Counted from the first letter of the stretch, positions 37,706-48,914 are shown. The stretch: 64,000 nt of DNA from Quercus robur (GCF_932294415.1 NC_065544.1:30333210-30397209), one strand, 5' to 3'. Translations and numbers: made by a program. The notes: generated by a model from the sequence alone, not told the origin.

Positions 37706-39399
37706 CTGTTACTATTTCGTCTAGCATAAAATAAGTTTACCTCATTGGGTGTAAATTTGGATGTAGCTTTCTACGGATTATTGCTCATTGTTTATTTGCT
37801 ATAAGTTGGTTAAAATATAGTTATTCATTGAAAAAGTGAATCTTTAAAAAAGGGTACATGAACAAATAAACTAAAAAGCTAGAAATAAAAGATGATGGCA
37901 AACAGAGGTTGGAAGAAGAAAATGCAGCTGGACCTTGGCACCGATTATCAGTGACATTTGCAAGGTTCGTGAATTTATTAGTCAGGTGCTGGTTTAAGCA
38001 GGTTAGCAAAAGTATCCAGTAAAAGCAGACAAGGTTTAGCCACTTGATGCTTTTCTTTTTGCTGCTTCTTACTCTCTTTTTTGTGCTGTTACTTTTCTAA
38101 CTCACTTTCTTTTTCGAATCTTTGTACTTAACTTTGGTAACAAGAAAAAAATCTAACTGTAAGACTCGGCAAAGCAATTACAACAGCATCATTCTATAGC
38201 AGACATCATAAGAGCTGAAATAAGTAAGAATTTCAAGATAACTTGAATATGGTTTTCAATTTAACTGCAATTGTGATGATATTGGATCTCAACTCAGTAA
38301 TGTTCTTGGACCAAAAAACCAGAATAGTGAATCTCTGCAATATGCCCAAAGTCTCAGTACTAACTTATTGCCGATTAGCCTACTCACTAGGAAACACCTC
38401 ACTCATCCCCTCAGGCTAGTTCTTTAAAAGCCAGTTTGTCTACATCACTTTGCCAAGCTTCCTGGACTTCACCTCCTTCTCCAAGTTTCGTAACCATGTT
38501 CTAACCATAACTGCAACAAGTTATATCTTTGAACCATAACAGCGGCAAGTTAACTACGAGTCCAAAGAGAGAATAGAAAATATTGATAAGGCATGCATGT
38601 CCTTCCATGACTTCACACCAATAAGTCAGCAATTCAGAAAGTTATTATCATCTAACAGGATAATATTCAACCACGCCCTTCTATTTTACTCCAACTTAAC
38701 CAATAAGCACAAGCACACACATCAGTTATTTTAATCATGTATTCAATGCACAATGATTTGTATAAATAAAGTGGACTAAGAGTGTGAAATCAGTTTTAAG
38801 ATACAAGTTTCAGCAATTAAGGGCTATAGAGAAAAGTCCCAACCAAGGAAACGTGCAGATTAAGTTTAACCAAGAAGATAATGCCCAAAATACACTCGTA
38901 ATAAAAAGGCATGAAGATTGAATGCCACAAATCCAATTCCCTAGTTAGCATTACTCACAAAACTACGTTTATTGTGGACTATTGAATGAAGAACACCAGA
39001 ATGCATCAAACTAAAATTTCCCATGCATCAAAATCACATCATGTCACCTCAAATAATTATCAACAAGAAACTTATGATAAAAAATCAACAAATAATGCAA
39101 CTCTAAATTATAAACAAACTCTACACATGAAAATACCAATATTAAGAAACCCAACAAAAATTCTTCCAAAGTCATACACACCAGTTATAATAACGGGAAT
39201 TTGAGTCTTTCCCTATAAACACCAAAATCAACTGAAACTTTCAGAGGATACTATAGTTCTGCGGGTATTCAAACCTTAATTGCAGTAGTAGGCTGAGCAT
39301 CAGACTTATTTATGTATACACATAATCTATGACTTTGTACCTCCTAAGGGATTTACTTCCAGCACTGGACCATGATACTAGAAACTTTGAGTCACCGGA
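37706..39399. other. Intergenic region downstream of the F-box gene
   Basis: No gene was found. The last 380 bp (about 39020-39399) are the 3' flank of the F-box gene and have a clear counterpart at about 45800-46150 beside the pseudogene. Both share CAACAAG-AAA-TTATGATAAA and AAAAATCAACAAATAA. Confidence 0.6.
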
Positions 39400-41001
39400 C
39401 TAATCATCAGATCCTTCAAAAGTACAATGGGGAACGTTCCCTGGCACTCGAAACCTTTCAACTTGTCTAAAAGGAGAAGGGGTGAAAAAACATGGCATGT
39501 GGTCATGCTGTCCAGGTAACAATATGGCAGGGATCGTAAAATGATGACGGTTCCTCATCAGCGGGACATGAGAAAACCCTTGCCGCCATTGTCTAACTTC
39601 CCTCTTCCTCTTCTTCTTGCGGTCCCAACATGATCGAAACTCTTCCTTCCAATTAAACAACCTCTTTGCTTGTGTCCCATTTCCAAACTCCTCCTCAACC
39701 TTCTGTTTCCACAACTCATTAGCAGAAGACAAATATTGCAAATCAGAACACACACATCCCACCTTGGCAAGATCAACACCAGGAAGAGACTCAAAAATCT
39801 TCAATTTAAGCTCTGTTGGGAGACGCATAAAACACGGTGGGGGCACCAAACCAGCCTTTTCACAAAGGTCAATCAAAAGTGGCAATGCAATCCCATCTTT
39901 AACAATTTTCCAAAATTCAAAAACCTCAGTTTCAAGAAACCCATCTTGATTTTTAATTTCATCATTGGAATCACCATTCACCACCCAAACTGATTCTAAA
40001 GCCGGCACAAACCTATTTTCATTCAAACACACACGGTGCAACCCCGACCCACCTTTAGCCAAAGACCCATAAATATTAATACAATGACCCACATTCTGAA
40101 ACTTCAAAACAATACTTTCAGGTACATTATAATTACCATTACCATTAACAGTACCTAAAAGCTCAGGCAGAGTATAGCAAAGCGACATGGTGAAAGCTTT
40201 TGAAGGCCACACATCCGGGAGATGAAACCCATCAACCCGCATACCTGAAACCGAATCGAACCCGACGAAACCAGACTCCAAAAGAACCGCATGAATCGCA
40301 ATCACCACGAGCTTGTGATCACTACCATCGCCACCACCCAACTCTTCCCTCAATACCCTTCTCAGAAAATAATGTTCAAAATACTTCTTGCGAGACAAAA
40401 CCGAAGACCCATCATCCAATTCCATGGTTTCAGCACCAGAAGGTCCAGGTCCAGGTCCAAACCCAGACTCAGAAATTTCTCCTCCTAGGGTTTCTTCGTC
40501 GTCTTCCTGAAGAAGATTCGCTGTTGTTGAATCACTCATATCAACATCAGTCTCAGAATCTGAGATTTCATGCTCTGGGGTTTCTTGATCTGAGGGAGTA
40601 ATTTCGGCCTTTTCAGACATGTTTTGATTTGGGGAATTAGGGTTAGGGTTAGGTTTAGGGTTTGGAGGTTGTTGTTGTACGGACGAGGAGGAATTGGGGA
40701 TTAGGGTTTGGGATTGGGATTGGGATTGGGATTGGGAAGGGGAAGAGAAGGCAGTGGGGTTATGGGTGAAGAAGATAAGGTCACCGGAGGTAATACCGAG
40801 GGATTGGAGAGTGGCTTCAGGAGATGACGCGTGGAGCTCGTCTTTGCGGTTTAGGGAGAAATGAAGAGAAGAGGAAGAGGAAGAGGAAGAGGAGAGTGAT
40901 TGAGAGAGGGTTTGTTTGAGTTGTTGAAGAGTAGAAGAGGGATTTGGGAGTTCGATTTTTATGGTTTGTTTGGATTCGAGGGACCTAACTCTGAGTTTCA
41001 T
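39400..41001 (-). CDS. SKIP22: FBXO7-like F-box protein (SKIP22 type), intronless
   Basis: A single exon of 533 aa. F-box proteins recruit substrates to SCF ubiquitin ligases through SKP1. Domains in order: a ubiquitin-like N-terminus, residues 1-80 (MKLRVRSLESKQTIKIELPN, LGITSGDLIFF); a Ser/Pro/Gln-rich, then acidic linker, about 85-215; an FP (PI31-like) domain, about 225-385 (GFHLPDVWPSKAF, VGHCINIYGSLAKGG, PLLIDLCEKAGL); the F-box, about 390-440 (MRLPTELKLKIFESLPGVDL, VCSDLQYLSSANELWKQK); and a basic, Pro-rich tail. This is the order of animal FBXO7 and of plant proteins annotated F-box protein SKIP22. The linker contains several Asn/Pro and Ser/Gln dipeptide runs. The 5' side has only about 220 bp before mobile-element sequence begins. 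A broken copy lies 6-7 kb upstream on the same strand. Confidence 0.92.
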   Translation of the reverse strand: MKLRVRSLESKQTIKIELPNPSSTLQQLKQTLSQSLSSSSSSSSSLHFSLNRKDELHASSPEATLQSLGITSGDLIFFTHNPTAFSSPSQSQSQSQSQTLIPNSSSSVQQQPPNPKPNPNPNSPNQNMSEKAEITPSDQETPEHEISDSETDVDMSDSTTANLLQEDDEETLGGEISESGFGPGPGPSGAETMELDDGSSVLSRKKYFEHYFLRRVLREELGGGDGSDHKLVVIAIHAVLLESGFVGFDSVSGMRVDGFHLPDVWPSKAFTMSLCYTLPELLGTVNGNGNYNVPESIVLKFQNVGHCINIYGSLAKGGSGLHRVCLNENRFVPALESVWVVNGDSNDEIKNQDGFLETEVFEFWKIVKDGIALPLLIDLCEKAGLVPPPCFMRLPTELKLKIFESLPGVDLAKVGCVCSDLQYLSSANELWKQKVEEEFGNGTQAKRLFNWKEEFRSCWDRKKKRKREVRQWRQGFSHVPLMRNRHHFTIPAILLPGQHDHMPCFFTPSPFRQVERFRVPGNVPHCTFEGSDD

Positions 41002-41221
41002 GATTGGGATTTTGGAAAATGAGATTCAAGATTGAGTGTTTATTGCTTAAAATTGTCTGAGTTTTTAAAGAGAAACTGAGAAAGATAAGGATAAAGGGGG
41101 TTGAAATTCGGTATAAAGGAAAGGGAAATGGAGTTTCTGATCAGACTATGCTTTCTGACTATTGACTGTTGAGGATAAAACTTCTCCTCTTTTCTTCGAG
41201 ACCAAGGCAACCATTTACCAC

Positions 41222-41280
41222 CACTACAAAAAAACTGGGCCTATAGTGGCCTTTGCTATAGCACCGTTTGCTATAGGCCC
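41222..41280. mobile_element. CACTA (EnSpm) element end
   Basis: It begins CACTACAAAAAAACTGGG, the signature terminus of CACTA transposons. Inverted subterminal motifs CTATAGTGGCC and GCTATAGGCCC follow. Only about 60 bp can be assigned before another insertion (41287) interrupts it. The other end was not found. Confidence 0.65.
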
Positions 41281-41286
41281 ATTAGA

Positions 41287-41809
41287 GGGGTGTTTGTGTT
41301 CCGGTTTTGGGCCTTTAAACGTCAGAAAGGTATGGTTTAGTTAAAATCATAACCGCGTTGAATCTTATTTTTGCGATTTGGAGTTTAGTCAAAACTATAA
41401 TCACACTGCACTTTATTTTTACAGTCACATGTATAATGTGGTGTATAAAATACAGTTTAAATGGTTTGAAGTTGATATATTTTTCAAATTCCGGGCTTTT
41501 CTTGCCCAGCCCAAAACTAATTTTCTTCCTTTATTTTGGGTTAAGTTTTAAATTATTGAACTTTTTTTTTTTTTTTTTAATTTTGGACTGGCTTTTCTAG
41601 TCAACACTTACTAGGATTATCAAACTATTTTTTATTTTTTGAAAAAAAAGGATTATTATATTATTAATAATATGTTTAATATTAAAAATAAATAAATATA
41701 TTAATATATAAAGAGGGTGTGGTGCGATGCACTGTTACTTACGATGTGATGTGGTTATGCCATTTTGTGGGCAGTTTTGGTACAGTTTGTGCGGTTTAGT
41801 GAATACCCC
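41287..41809. mobile_element. hAT-like non-autonomous element
   Basis: It starts GGGGTGTTTGTG and ends GTGAATACCCC, inverted ends of hAT type. The flanking 8-mers CCATTAGA (41279-41286) and TACTTAGA (41810-41817) match at about 5-6 positions, which fits an aged 8-bp duplication. The body has the ATGGTTTAGTTAAAATCATAACCG-type motifs usual in such elements. It lies at the edge of the CACTA fragment. Confidence 0.5.
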
Positions 41810-41839
41810 TACTTAGACTTATGCAAAAATGTGTCATTA

Positions 41840-41878
<39 letters not shown>

Positions 41879-42186
41879 GTGAGAAACAAAGAAAGGGGTG
41901 CAACATGTTGTGTCATTAAAGTTGTAGGCCTAAAAAAAAAAATTGCCAAAAATTTTAAGATAGAGATCAAAATTATAATTTTTGTCACAATTGTCTACCT
42001 GAGTCATGACAGATTATGAGTAGTAGAGAAAAAAAAATAGTGGGTTCATATAAAAATAACAAATAATACCCCTGTTTGTAAAAGTCCAACTTAGCTATCA
42101 CCTCATCAATCTTCTATATATTTATATGTGGGGACAATTTTTGCCTAGACCAAGCGTTGCACTTGTAGTCATTTTTGGCTTGGAGA

Positions 42187-42228
42187 GTCCCACATTGGAA
42201 GGAAAGCCTTCCTCTTCATGCCATATAA
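42187..42228 (+). promoter_or_regulatory. Orphan snRNA-type promoter (USE plus TATA)
   Basis: GTCCCACATTG at 42187-42197 matches the plant snRNA upstream sequence element (RTCCCACATCG) at all but one position. ATATAA follows at 42223-42228. The gap of about 25 bp is the Pol III-type spacing of plant U6/U3 genes; Pol II snRNA genes have about one helical turn more. The DNA downstream, about 42250-42392, ends in eight Ts at 42393-42400. I do not recognise the would-be transcript. The same phrase also occurs in plant repeats, so this may be inherited from one. Confidence 0.4.
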
Positions 42229-42798
42229 GGGATGACCAATGGTGATAAAGTACCACAGACATATATGATGGGTACACCATATACCAACTCGTGATTGGGG
42301 GAGGGATTGGGAAGGGAAAGGTTGAGAAACAGCGGAGGTAGCAAGGTAATAGTGCCCAAAGGGTTGAAGAGCTCTCACTATTGGAGAGAGAAGTTTTTTT
42401 TAGTGTTCTTGGAATTAAACCGAGATTTTATCATTGCATAAATCAAATATTATTTATTTATTTTTAATTTTTACTTAACCTGTACTTGGATAAAGCGGAC
42501 GTAGCCAAAATTTTGGAAGGAATGAGAAGACCAGCATTAATTAATAAATCTTCAATTCTTTTGTTCATTCAAATAAGGAGGAATTACATTTTATCCTCTT
42601 AAATTATAAACTCTTTTATACTTATGACTTATCCTTTTAAACTATACTCCATTTTACTCCTACCCCTCAAATTATCATCCACAAGGGCAGAAATGGAAAA
42701 TGGAATTCTTAGAATGACTAGAGTTAGATATCAAATCTTGGCCTTCAGCTTTACTTATATAGCTGCTAATGGTAAAATTTTGAATATGATAAGATGAG

Positions 42799-44423
42799 GG
42801 CCTGTTTGGTAAGGTAACTCAAATAACAATTTTCAGTATTTAAACACTAAAATCTGTGGACGCAAAAAAAAAAAAACAACGCGTTTGGTAAGAGATTTTT
42901 TTTAGGAGTGTTTGAGTTACATCTCTCATTTTAGGGTGTTTAAATACTAAATTTAGAAAACTCCTTTTACCAATTTTCAGTTTTCAAATAACGTTGCTCA
43001 ATGACACTTTTGTAAATAAGTTAAAAACTGTATGTCCCACTAATTAGACTATATGTCATCACTTAAAAAAAAAAAAACACACACACACACACACACACAT
43101 ACACACACACATATACCAAACACACAATTATATTTTTTTCACTTTTGAAAAGATGTTATTAGAAATGTTGGGAAATTTAGACCCCGGTTGAAAGAATTAA
43201 CAAGTTTTAAACCCAAGTTGTGAATTAGATTTATTATGAATAAAATTTGTTAAAACAAACTAACATTAATATCATGTCAATATCATGCTGCGGAAAAATA
43301 AATAAGACAAGATATGATGACTCAGGAAAACTAATGAAACAAACTAGTTTCATAATAAAAAACCTAGGAGGAAACCTTCCTGAAAAGCAATTCACTATAG
43401 TAAAGAGAAGTTTTAGATCTAGTACAAAACCTTTGTCCCTAAACTCTACAATCCTCGCAGATGAACTTACAGCAGAAACCTTCTACCGTTTCAGAATCTC
43501 TGAACTCTTCAATATATGAACGCCATCCTTTTTGTACGGATCCCAATATGTGACTAACCAATGATGCATGGCTCCCAGTACGTGACTAACTTACCAACTT
43601 AAAGAAGATGTTGGCTGCAAAGTTCTTTATTTCATCAACAATGAAGATCAAAAAGTACTTGATTACAAAACCCTAAGGCACAAAGACACAGTAGCTTCTT
43701 TTAGAGAGAATAAGGCATCGGTCAGCTTTTGCATATGTTCCCCTCATATTCTCTTATGTGATAGTCTCTAAAATAAGCCTTATATATGTCTAGGGTTGTG
43801 AGGAAATAAACCCTATACAAATACATAAGCATGGGCCAAAAATCAGATATGAAAAACTTATTTTCGTAATTCTTGATAGATACCTCAATAGATAGCTATT
43901 TGTCAAGACCTGTTACTCGATCAATCGAGAAGTGTTGAGAAGTTATCGAGGGCTATCGAGGAGCTATTAAGGGGATAGAAAGTTGCTCGATTGATTGACC
44001 TAGCTATCGAGAGGTATCGAGATTGTGATAAAAAGAAGCTGAAGAGCTCGATAGATAGTCTAGTTGTCGAAAGGTGTCGAGCAGCTATCAAGTTTTAAAA
44101 AATCAGCATTTCTTCACTTGTTTCTTGAACAGATTTGCATGACTTCAATACTAGACTTGAACTCTTGTTCCTTGAAATATTAAATACATCCTAGATCTAC
44201 CCAATTACAAATAAGATGCGTTTTGTCAAAGGATTAGCCAATTACATAAAATAGTGACATATGTTCCTAACAAGTGAATCACATATATCCTAACAAGAAA
44301 TATAGTATCAAACACATTTTTTGCATCATGAGTACTTTAATACATGTTTTCACAACACTTTTTTAACCACAATTTTCACATCATTTTGAACAACAATACT
44401 CAAACACCTCTACCAAACAGGCC
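42799..44423. mobile_element. MITE split by a nested solo LTR
   Basis: GGCCTGTTTGGTA at 42799-42811 is matched, inverted and perfect, by TACCAAACAGGCC ending at 44423. Subterminal GTAACTCAAATAAC and AGGTGTTTGAGTATT-type sequence follow. Without the 1135 bp added by the LTR insertion the element would be about 490 bp. No three-base duplication is clear at its ends. Confidence 0.65.
43166..44295 (-). mobile_element. Solo LTR, 1130 bp
   Basis: On the minus strand it runs TGTTAGGATATATG...AAATTTCCCAACA, with TG/CA ends and short inverted termini. It is flanked by AGAAA on both sides (43161-43165 and 44296-44300), a perfect 5-bp duplication. No internal region or partner LTR is present, so it is most simply a solo LTR left by recombination. 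Related sequence, in the other orientation, starts at 63280. It contains many TATCGAG/CTCGATAG-type motifs. The superfamily cannot be assigned. Confidence 0.85.
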
Positions 44424-44646
44424 ATCTCTTAAATCCCATTCGAGTTTAGTTTAGCCCATCTTGTACTATGCCTTTCCCAGCTGATGGTTCTAACTTGTAA
44501 CTTCTAACAACCTATTAGTCAATTTGCATCTTGTAAGTCTGAGCATAATACAAAGATTTCATGGCACATTGGGTTGATTTCTATTTGGATTTCTAGAGAT
44601 TAACATCAACAGCTTTGTTTTGGAAAAAAAGGATAAGAGAAAGTTA

Positions 44647-45077
44647 GGATATGTTTGATAACTGTTTTTTCCTCTTATTTTTTGTTTTCAAAAACAATTT
44701 TCTATTTTTGAGATTAAAAAACTTGTTTGGCAACTCAAAATGGACAAAAAACAAAAACTATTTTCAAAACTCAATTTGTGAAGGAAACTGAAAACATGCA
44801 AAAGGTTGTTTTCAGTTTCTAATTTTCAAAAGTCAATAAAAACACGCATTTAATTTAATGAAACTGTCTCATTTAATGAGTTAACATTAAATTTCAAATC
44901 CTAGTAATAACATATTTTAGTATTTTCTATTTTTTTCTTCAAAAAACTATTTTTTTTTTAATTTCAATTAATCAAACATGTTTTTGCTTTCAAAAATATA
45001 AGAAAATTGTTTTTTCTTTATATTCCCAAAAACAAGTTTTTGAAAATAGAAAACAAAAACTGTTACCAAACATAACC
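44647..45077. mobile_element. Tourist/Harbinger-type MITE
   Basis: Ends are GGATATGTTTGATAACTG (left) and GGTTATGTTTGGTAACAG (right, reverse complement), flanked by TTA at 44644-44646 and 45078-45080. The length is 431 bp. The interior consists of AAAACAAAAACT and TTTTTGAAAAT-type sequence. Confidence 0.82.
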
Positions 45078-45356
45078 TTAGTTTTCCAAGGAAGCTAGGC
45101 TTGCGTCATAGTTGTTTCAATTTTGCTATAAGATCCGAGCCATTCATGTAGACTACTAGAGAAAAAAAAAAAAAAAAAAAAAAAATTCTAGGAAGGATTT
45201 AACTTTCCAAATCCATTGGCCATTGAATTGAAAAGGTTTCCTATCATTGTTGGTAGCTAAATGTAGGCACTTTTAAGATTGACCTTCCTATTGTATGAAG
45301 CAATCCAATACGTACTGTCATCCCCAGTAGAAGCTAAAGAATAGAGAGTAGTCTTA

Positions 45357-45496
45357 GGGCCCGTTTGGTACATGTGTTTAAACACATGTTTTTAATTTTT
45401 AAATAACATTACACGTATTTCTATATAATTTTTCACCCGTACTTATTTTCAAAAAATACAAATAACGTTACTAGAACAACATTACTAAATGGACCC
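45357..45496. mobile_element. Tourist-like MITE, 140 bp
   Basis: Ends are GGGCCCGTTTGGTA (left) and GGGTCCATTTAGTA (right, reverse complement), flanked by TTA at 45354-45356 and 45497-45499. A TGTTTAAACACATG palindrome lies just inside the left end. Confidence 0.82.
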
Positions 45497-46108
45497 TTAA
45501 TTTCTGGACACATTATTGGGAAGGTCTTACGAGATTTGAGATTTCAATTACCCTCAAATCTTTCAATTAGCCTTGATTGGCATCAAACGGGTACAAAATC
45601 AATCAATATTAATGAGGCTTAACATGATGCTCACACCCACTATGAATTATATAACCCATGCTATAACCTAGTAGTTTTTTTTTTTTTCTTAAAAAAAAAA
45701 ATGATTCGATGGTTCGGTGGGAGAATTTGAACATGAACTTCTTCATTAGAGGACTATTGAGAAGGAAACCAAAATGCAGGATCATTCACTTAAAATCAAT
45801 CTAAAAACTCCATGCATCAAGATCACTTCATGTCACCTTATATCAACAAGAAAATTATGATAAAAAATCAACAAATAACGTGCCTGTAAATTACAACCAA
45901 ACTTTGCACGCAAAAATACCAATAAACATTTTTCTCATTAAAATAAAATAAAAAATAAAAATTCTATACCAGGAATTTGAGTCCTATCCTATAAACACCA
46001 AAACCAACTGAAACTTTCAAACGTTATTATACTGCTGCGAGTCAGCTAACCTTAATTCTATTCGTAGGCCGAGCACAAGACTTATTGATGTATAAGCAAA
46101 AGCATAAT

Positions 46109-48027
46109 CTACAACTTCCTGATTTCTACTAAGGGATTCACTTCCAGCACTGGACCATGATTGTAGAAACTCTGAGTCACCGGAGTAGTCCTTGGATAAT
46201 TCCAAATTATAAGGGAAATTGACGATGGTCTCCAAAAGGGGATTGGCACGGGGACCTGAGGAAATACTCGCGAAATTCTACCTTCCCTCTCCCTCTTCCT
46301 CTTCTTCTTGCGCTCCCAAAATGATTTAAAATTTTTCTTCCAATGAATCCATCCCTTCGCTCCCGTCCTGTTTCCAAACTCCTCATCAAACTTTTGTTTC
46401 CACAGCTCATTAGAGGCAGACAAATTTTGCAATTCAGAACACACACATCCCACCTTGACAAGATCAACAACGGGAAGGGATTCAAAAATCTTCAATTTAA
46501 GGTCAGGAGGGAGGCGCATAAGGCACGGTGGCAGCACCAAACCAGCCATTTCACAAAGATCAATCAAAAGTTAAAACCTCTATTTCAGGGTACCCCTCTT
46601 GATTGTCAATTTCATCATTGGAATCACTATTAGCTGCCCACAAGGATTCTAAAGCCGGCACAAACCTATTTTCATTCAAACACACGGTGCAACCCTGAAC
46701 CACCACCTTTAGGCTTCGTTTGGGAGTTCATAAAGGAATGAAATGAAATGGAATGAAATAATCATAAAGGAATGGAAAAGAATGGAATGGAATATGTTTA
46801 AGTAAGGGAAAGGAATAGAAAAGAATGGAATGAAATGGAATTAAGTAATCTTGATTGGATGTTTTAAAATAAAGAAATGGAAAGGAATGAAAATGAATGG
46901 AATGTAAGTAATCTTATTTGGGAGTAACATGGAGGAAATAAAATTGAATCATTTTATGACAATATTACCATTAGACCCTTATTTTAAAATAAAAGGTTGA
47001 ATATATAGGGGTTTTTTGGGAGTTTTAGTAAAAAATTCATTAAATCTAATCTCATTCCCTCCCATTCCTCCCAACTTTAGAGGGAATGAAAATTTGAGAT
47101 TTTAAGGGAATAGAGAAGAACGAGTGTTCTCTTCTACCCATTTCATTTCCTCCCACTTAAACTCTCAAATAAGGGAAATTCCTCCCACTTAAACTCTCAA
47201 ATAAGGGAAATGACTTTGCATTCTCTCCATTAAAACTCCCAAACAAGGGAAGGGAAGAATATTCTAAAATTATTCTTTTCATTTATTTCCATTCTATTCT
47301 ATTCACTTCTCCTAAACGAGGTCTTCGGCAAAGACCCATAAATATTGATACAATGACCCACATGCTGAAACTTCAAATCAATGCTCTCACTTTCAGCAAC
47401 ATTATAAGGCAGAGGGTAGCAAAGGGTGAATGGCTTTGAAGGCCACACATCCGGGAGATGTAACCGATCCACAGGCATACTTGAAACTGAATTGAACCCA
47501 ACAAAATCGAACTCCAAAAGAACCGTATGAGCCGCAATCACCATGAGCTTGTGATCACTACGAACACCATTGCCCAACTCTTCCCTCAATACCCTCCTTA
47601 GAAAATAATGCTCAAAATACTTCTTTCGAGACAAAACAGAAGACCCATTATCGAATTCCATGGATTCGACACTAGAAGGTCCAAACCCAGAAATTTCTTC
47701 GTCTTCCTAAAGAAGATTTTTTGTTGTTTTTGTTGAATCACTCATATTAATATCTGTCTTAGAGTTTGAGATTTCATGCTCTAGGGTTTTCTTATCCGGG
47801 GTTAGGGTGAAGAAGATAAGGTCACCGGAGATAATACCGAGGGATTGGAGATAGGCTTCAGGAGAGGACGCGTGGAGGTCGTACATACGGTTTAAGAAGA
47901 GATGAAGAGAAGAGGAAGAAGACAGTGACTGAGAGAGTACTTGTTTGAGTTGTTGAAGAGTGGAGGAATTTAGGAGTTCGATTTTTAAGGTTTGTTTGGT
48001 TTCAAGGGACCTAAGTCTGAGTTTCAT
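46109..48027 (-). pseudogene. Broken paralogue of the SKIP22-type F-box gene
   Basis: Three segments align with the intact gene at 39400-41001. 48027-47707 has the ubiquitin-like N-terminus (MKLRLRSLETKQTLKIELLN). 47661-47327 has the FP domain start (FEHYFLRRVLREELGNG). 46567-46109 has the F-box (MRLPPDLKLKIFESLPVVDL) and tail. Damage: much of the Ser/Pro linker is deleted; the Gln codon after NLL has become TAG; a 612-bp MITE sits in the FP region; about 50 bp are missing after it; and the C-terminal frame has drifted. The 3' flank (about 45800-46150) also matches that of the intact gene, so this is a DNA-level tandem duplication and not a retrocopy. It is non-coding as a whole. Confidence 0.92.
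46712..47323. mobile_element. Tourist/Harbinger-type MITE inside the F-box pseudogene
   Basis: Ends are GGCTTCGTTTGGGAG (left) and GACCTCGTTTAGGAG (right, reverse complement). The left flank is TTA (46709-46711), the right TTC (47324-47326). The intact paralogue has TTA at this very place (CACCTTTAGCCAAAGACCC), so the empty site is known. The interior has GGAATGGAATG-type repeats near the left end and a 27-bp tandem duplication of AAATTCCTCCCACTTAAACT near 47150-47200. Confidence 0.9.
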
Positions 48028-48135
48028 GATTGTCTTCGAAACCAACCTAACTATCCAAAATAAAAGGAGAAGTGCCGGAGAAAGAGAGAGAGAACTGTGA
48101 AATCTTCGTAAAACCGTAAAGAGAGTGTTTTAAAT

Positions 48136-48267
48136 ACCACACCTGTTTGGCACCATCATTCACTTGCCATCACTCAATATTTTTCACACTGTTTGTGGGC
48201 TCCATACTTGTCACTCGGTGTAGCTTTTTTTTTTTTCCCCAGTACCTAGAAACTTGAACCAGAAAGG

Positions 48268-48301
<34 letters not shown>

Positions 48302-48902
48302 CAGATCACTGAACCTAGTGAGAGAAGAAGAAAAAGAAGAAGAAAAAAAACCAAAAACCCGAACCCAATGAAAGAAGAAAGGAAAAAAAAAAAAAAAAAA
48401 AAAAGAAACCCAGATCACTCGAACCCAGTGAAAAGAAAAAAAAAAAAAGAATCTCAGATCACTGAACCCAGTGAAAAAAAAAACCTAGAAACCTGAACCC
48501 AGTGAAAGAAGAAGGAAAAAAGAAAGAACACCCGAGACCGAACCCATGAGAAGAAAGGAAAAAAGAAAAAGAAAAAAAAAAAGGAAAACACTTGAGACCA
48601 AACCCAGGAGAAAAAAAAGAAAAAAAAAAAGAAAAAAAGAAAAGGTAGATTGGTCAAAAGGTGCGGCTGAGTTATGACTAGTGGGTCCTCTATGTGTGTT
48701 TAATTACAAAAATGTCATTTAGTTATGAGTTATGAAAACTGAAAACACCTAAAATGTGTTTTCAATTTTCATAACTTATCACTTAAAAATCAGAGAATTG
48801 AGTGATGGAAACATGGTTATGGTGGTGCCAAACAGACTTCTAGCTATGGGTCCCACCATTTTAGAGTTATGAGTTATGAAAATTGATGATCCAAACACCC
48901 CC
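48136..48902. mobile_element. Harbinger-type MITE, second copy of the 22.2-kb family, in reverse
   Basis: The right end, reversed, is GGGGGTGTTTGGATCATC, followed by TTA (48903-48905). The left end (ACCTGTTTGGCACC, near 48140) is degraded and its boundary is approximate. Shared with the 22.2-kb copy are GAGTTATGAGTTATGAAAA, GGGTCCCACCATTTT and TGAAAACTGAAAAC. The interior is a purine-rich minisatellite (48255-48650). It lies about 110 bp upstream of the pseudogene's start codon. Confidence 0.65.
48255..48650. repeat. Purine-rich minisatellite inside the MITE
   Basis: About eight imperfect units of 35-60 bp, each with an A/G-rich run and a core like CAGATCACTGAACCCAGTGA or GAGACCGAACCCA. On the minus strand the same core, TGGGTTC, resembles the GGGTTGG of the 22.5-kb copy, so the repeat has expanded differently in the two copies. 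Confidence 0.8.
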
Positions 48903-48914
48903 TTAGGCGTTTAT

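Noticed and set aside
39617-40601. Plus-strand open frames opposite the F-box gene
   Set aside because: Antisense shadows of a long coding exon, with no family resemblance.
43247-43519. 90-codon frame inside the 43-kb solo LTR
   Set aside because: LTR sequence, no resemblance to a protein family.
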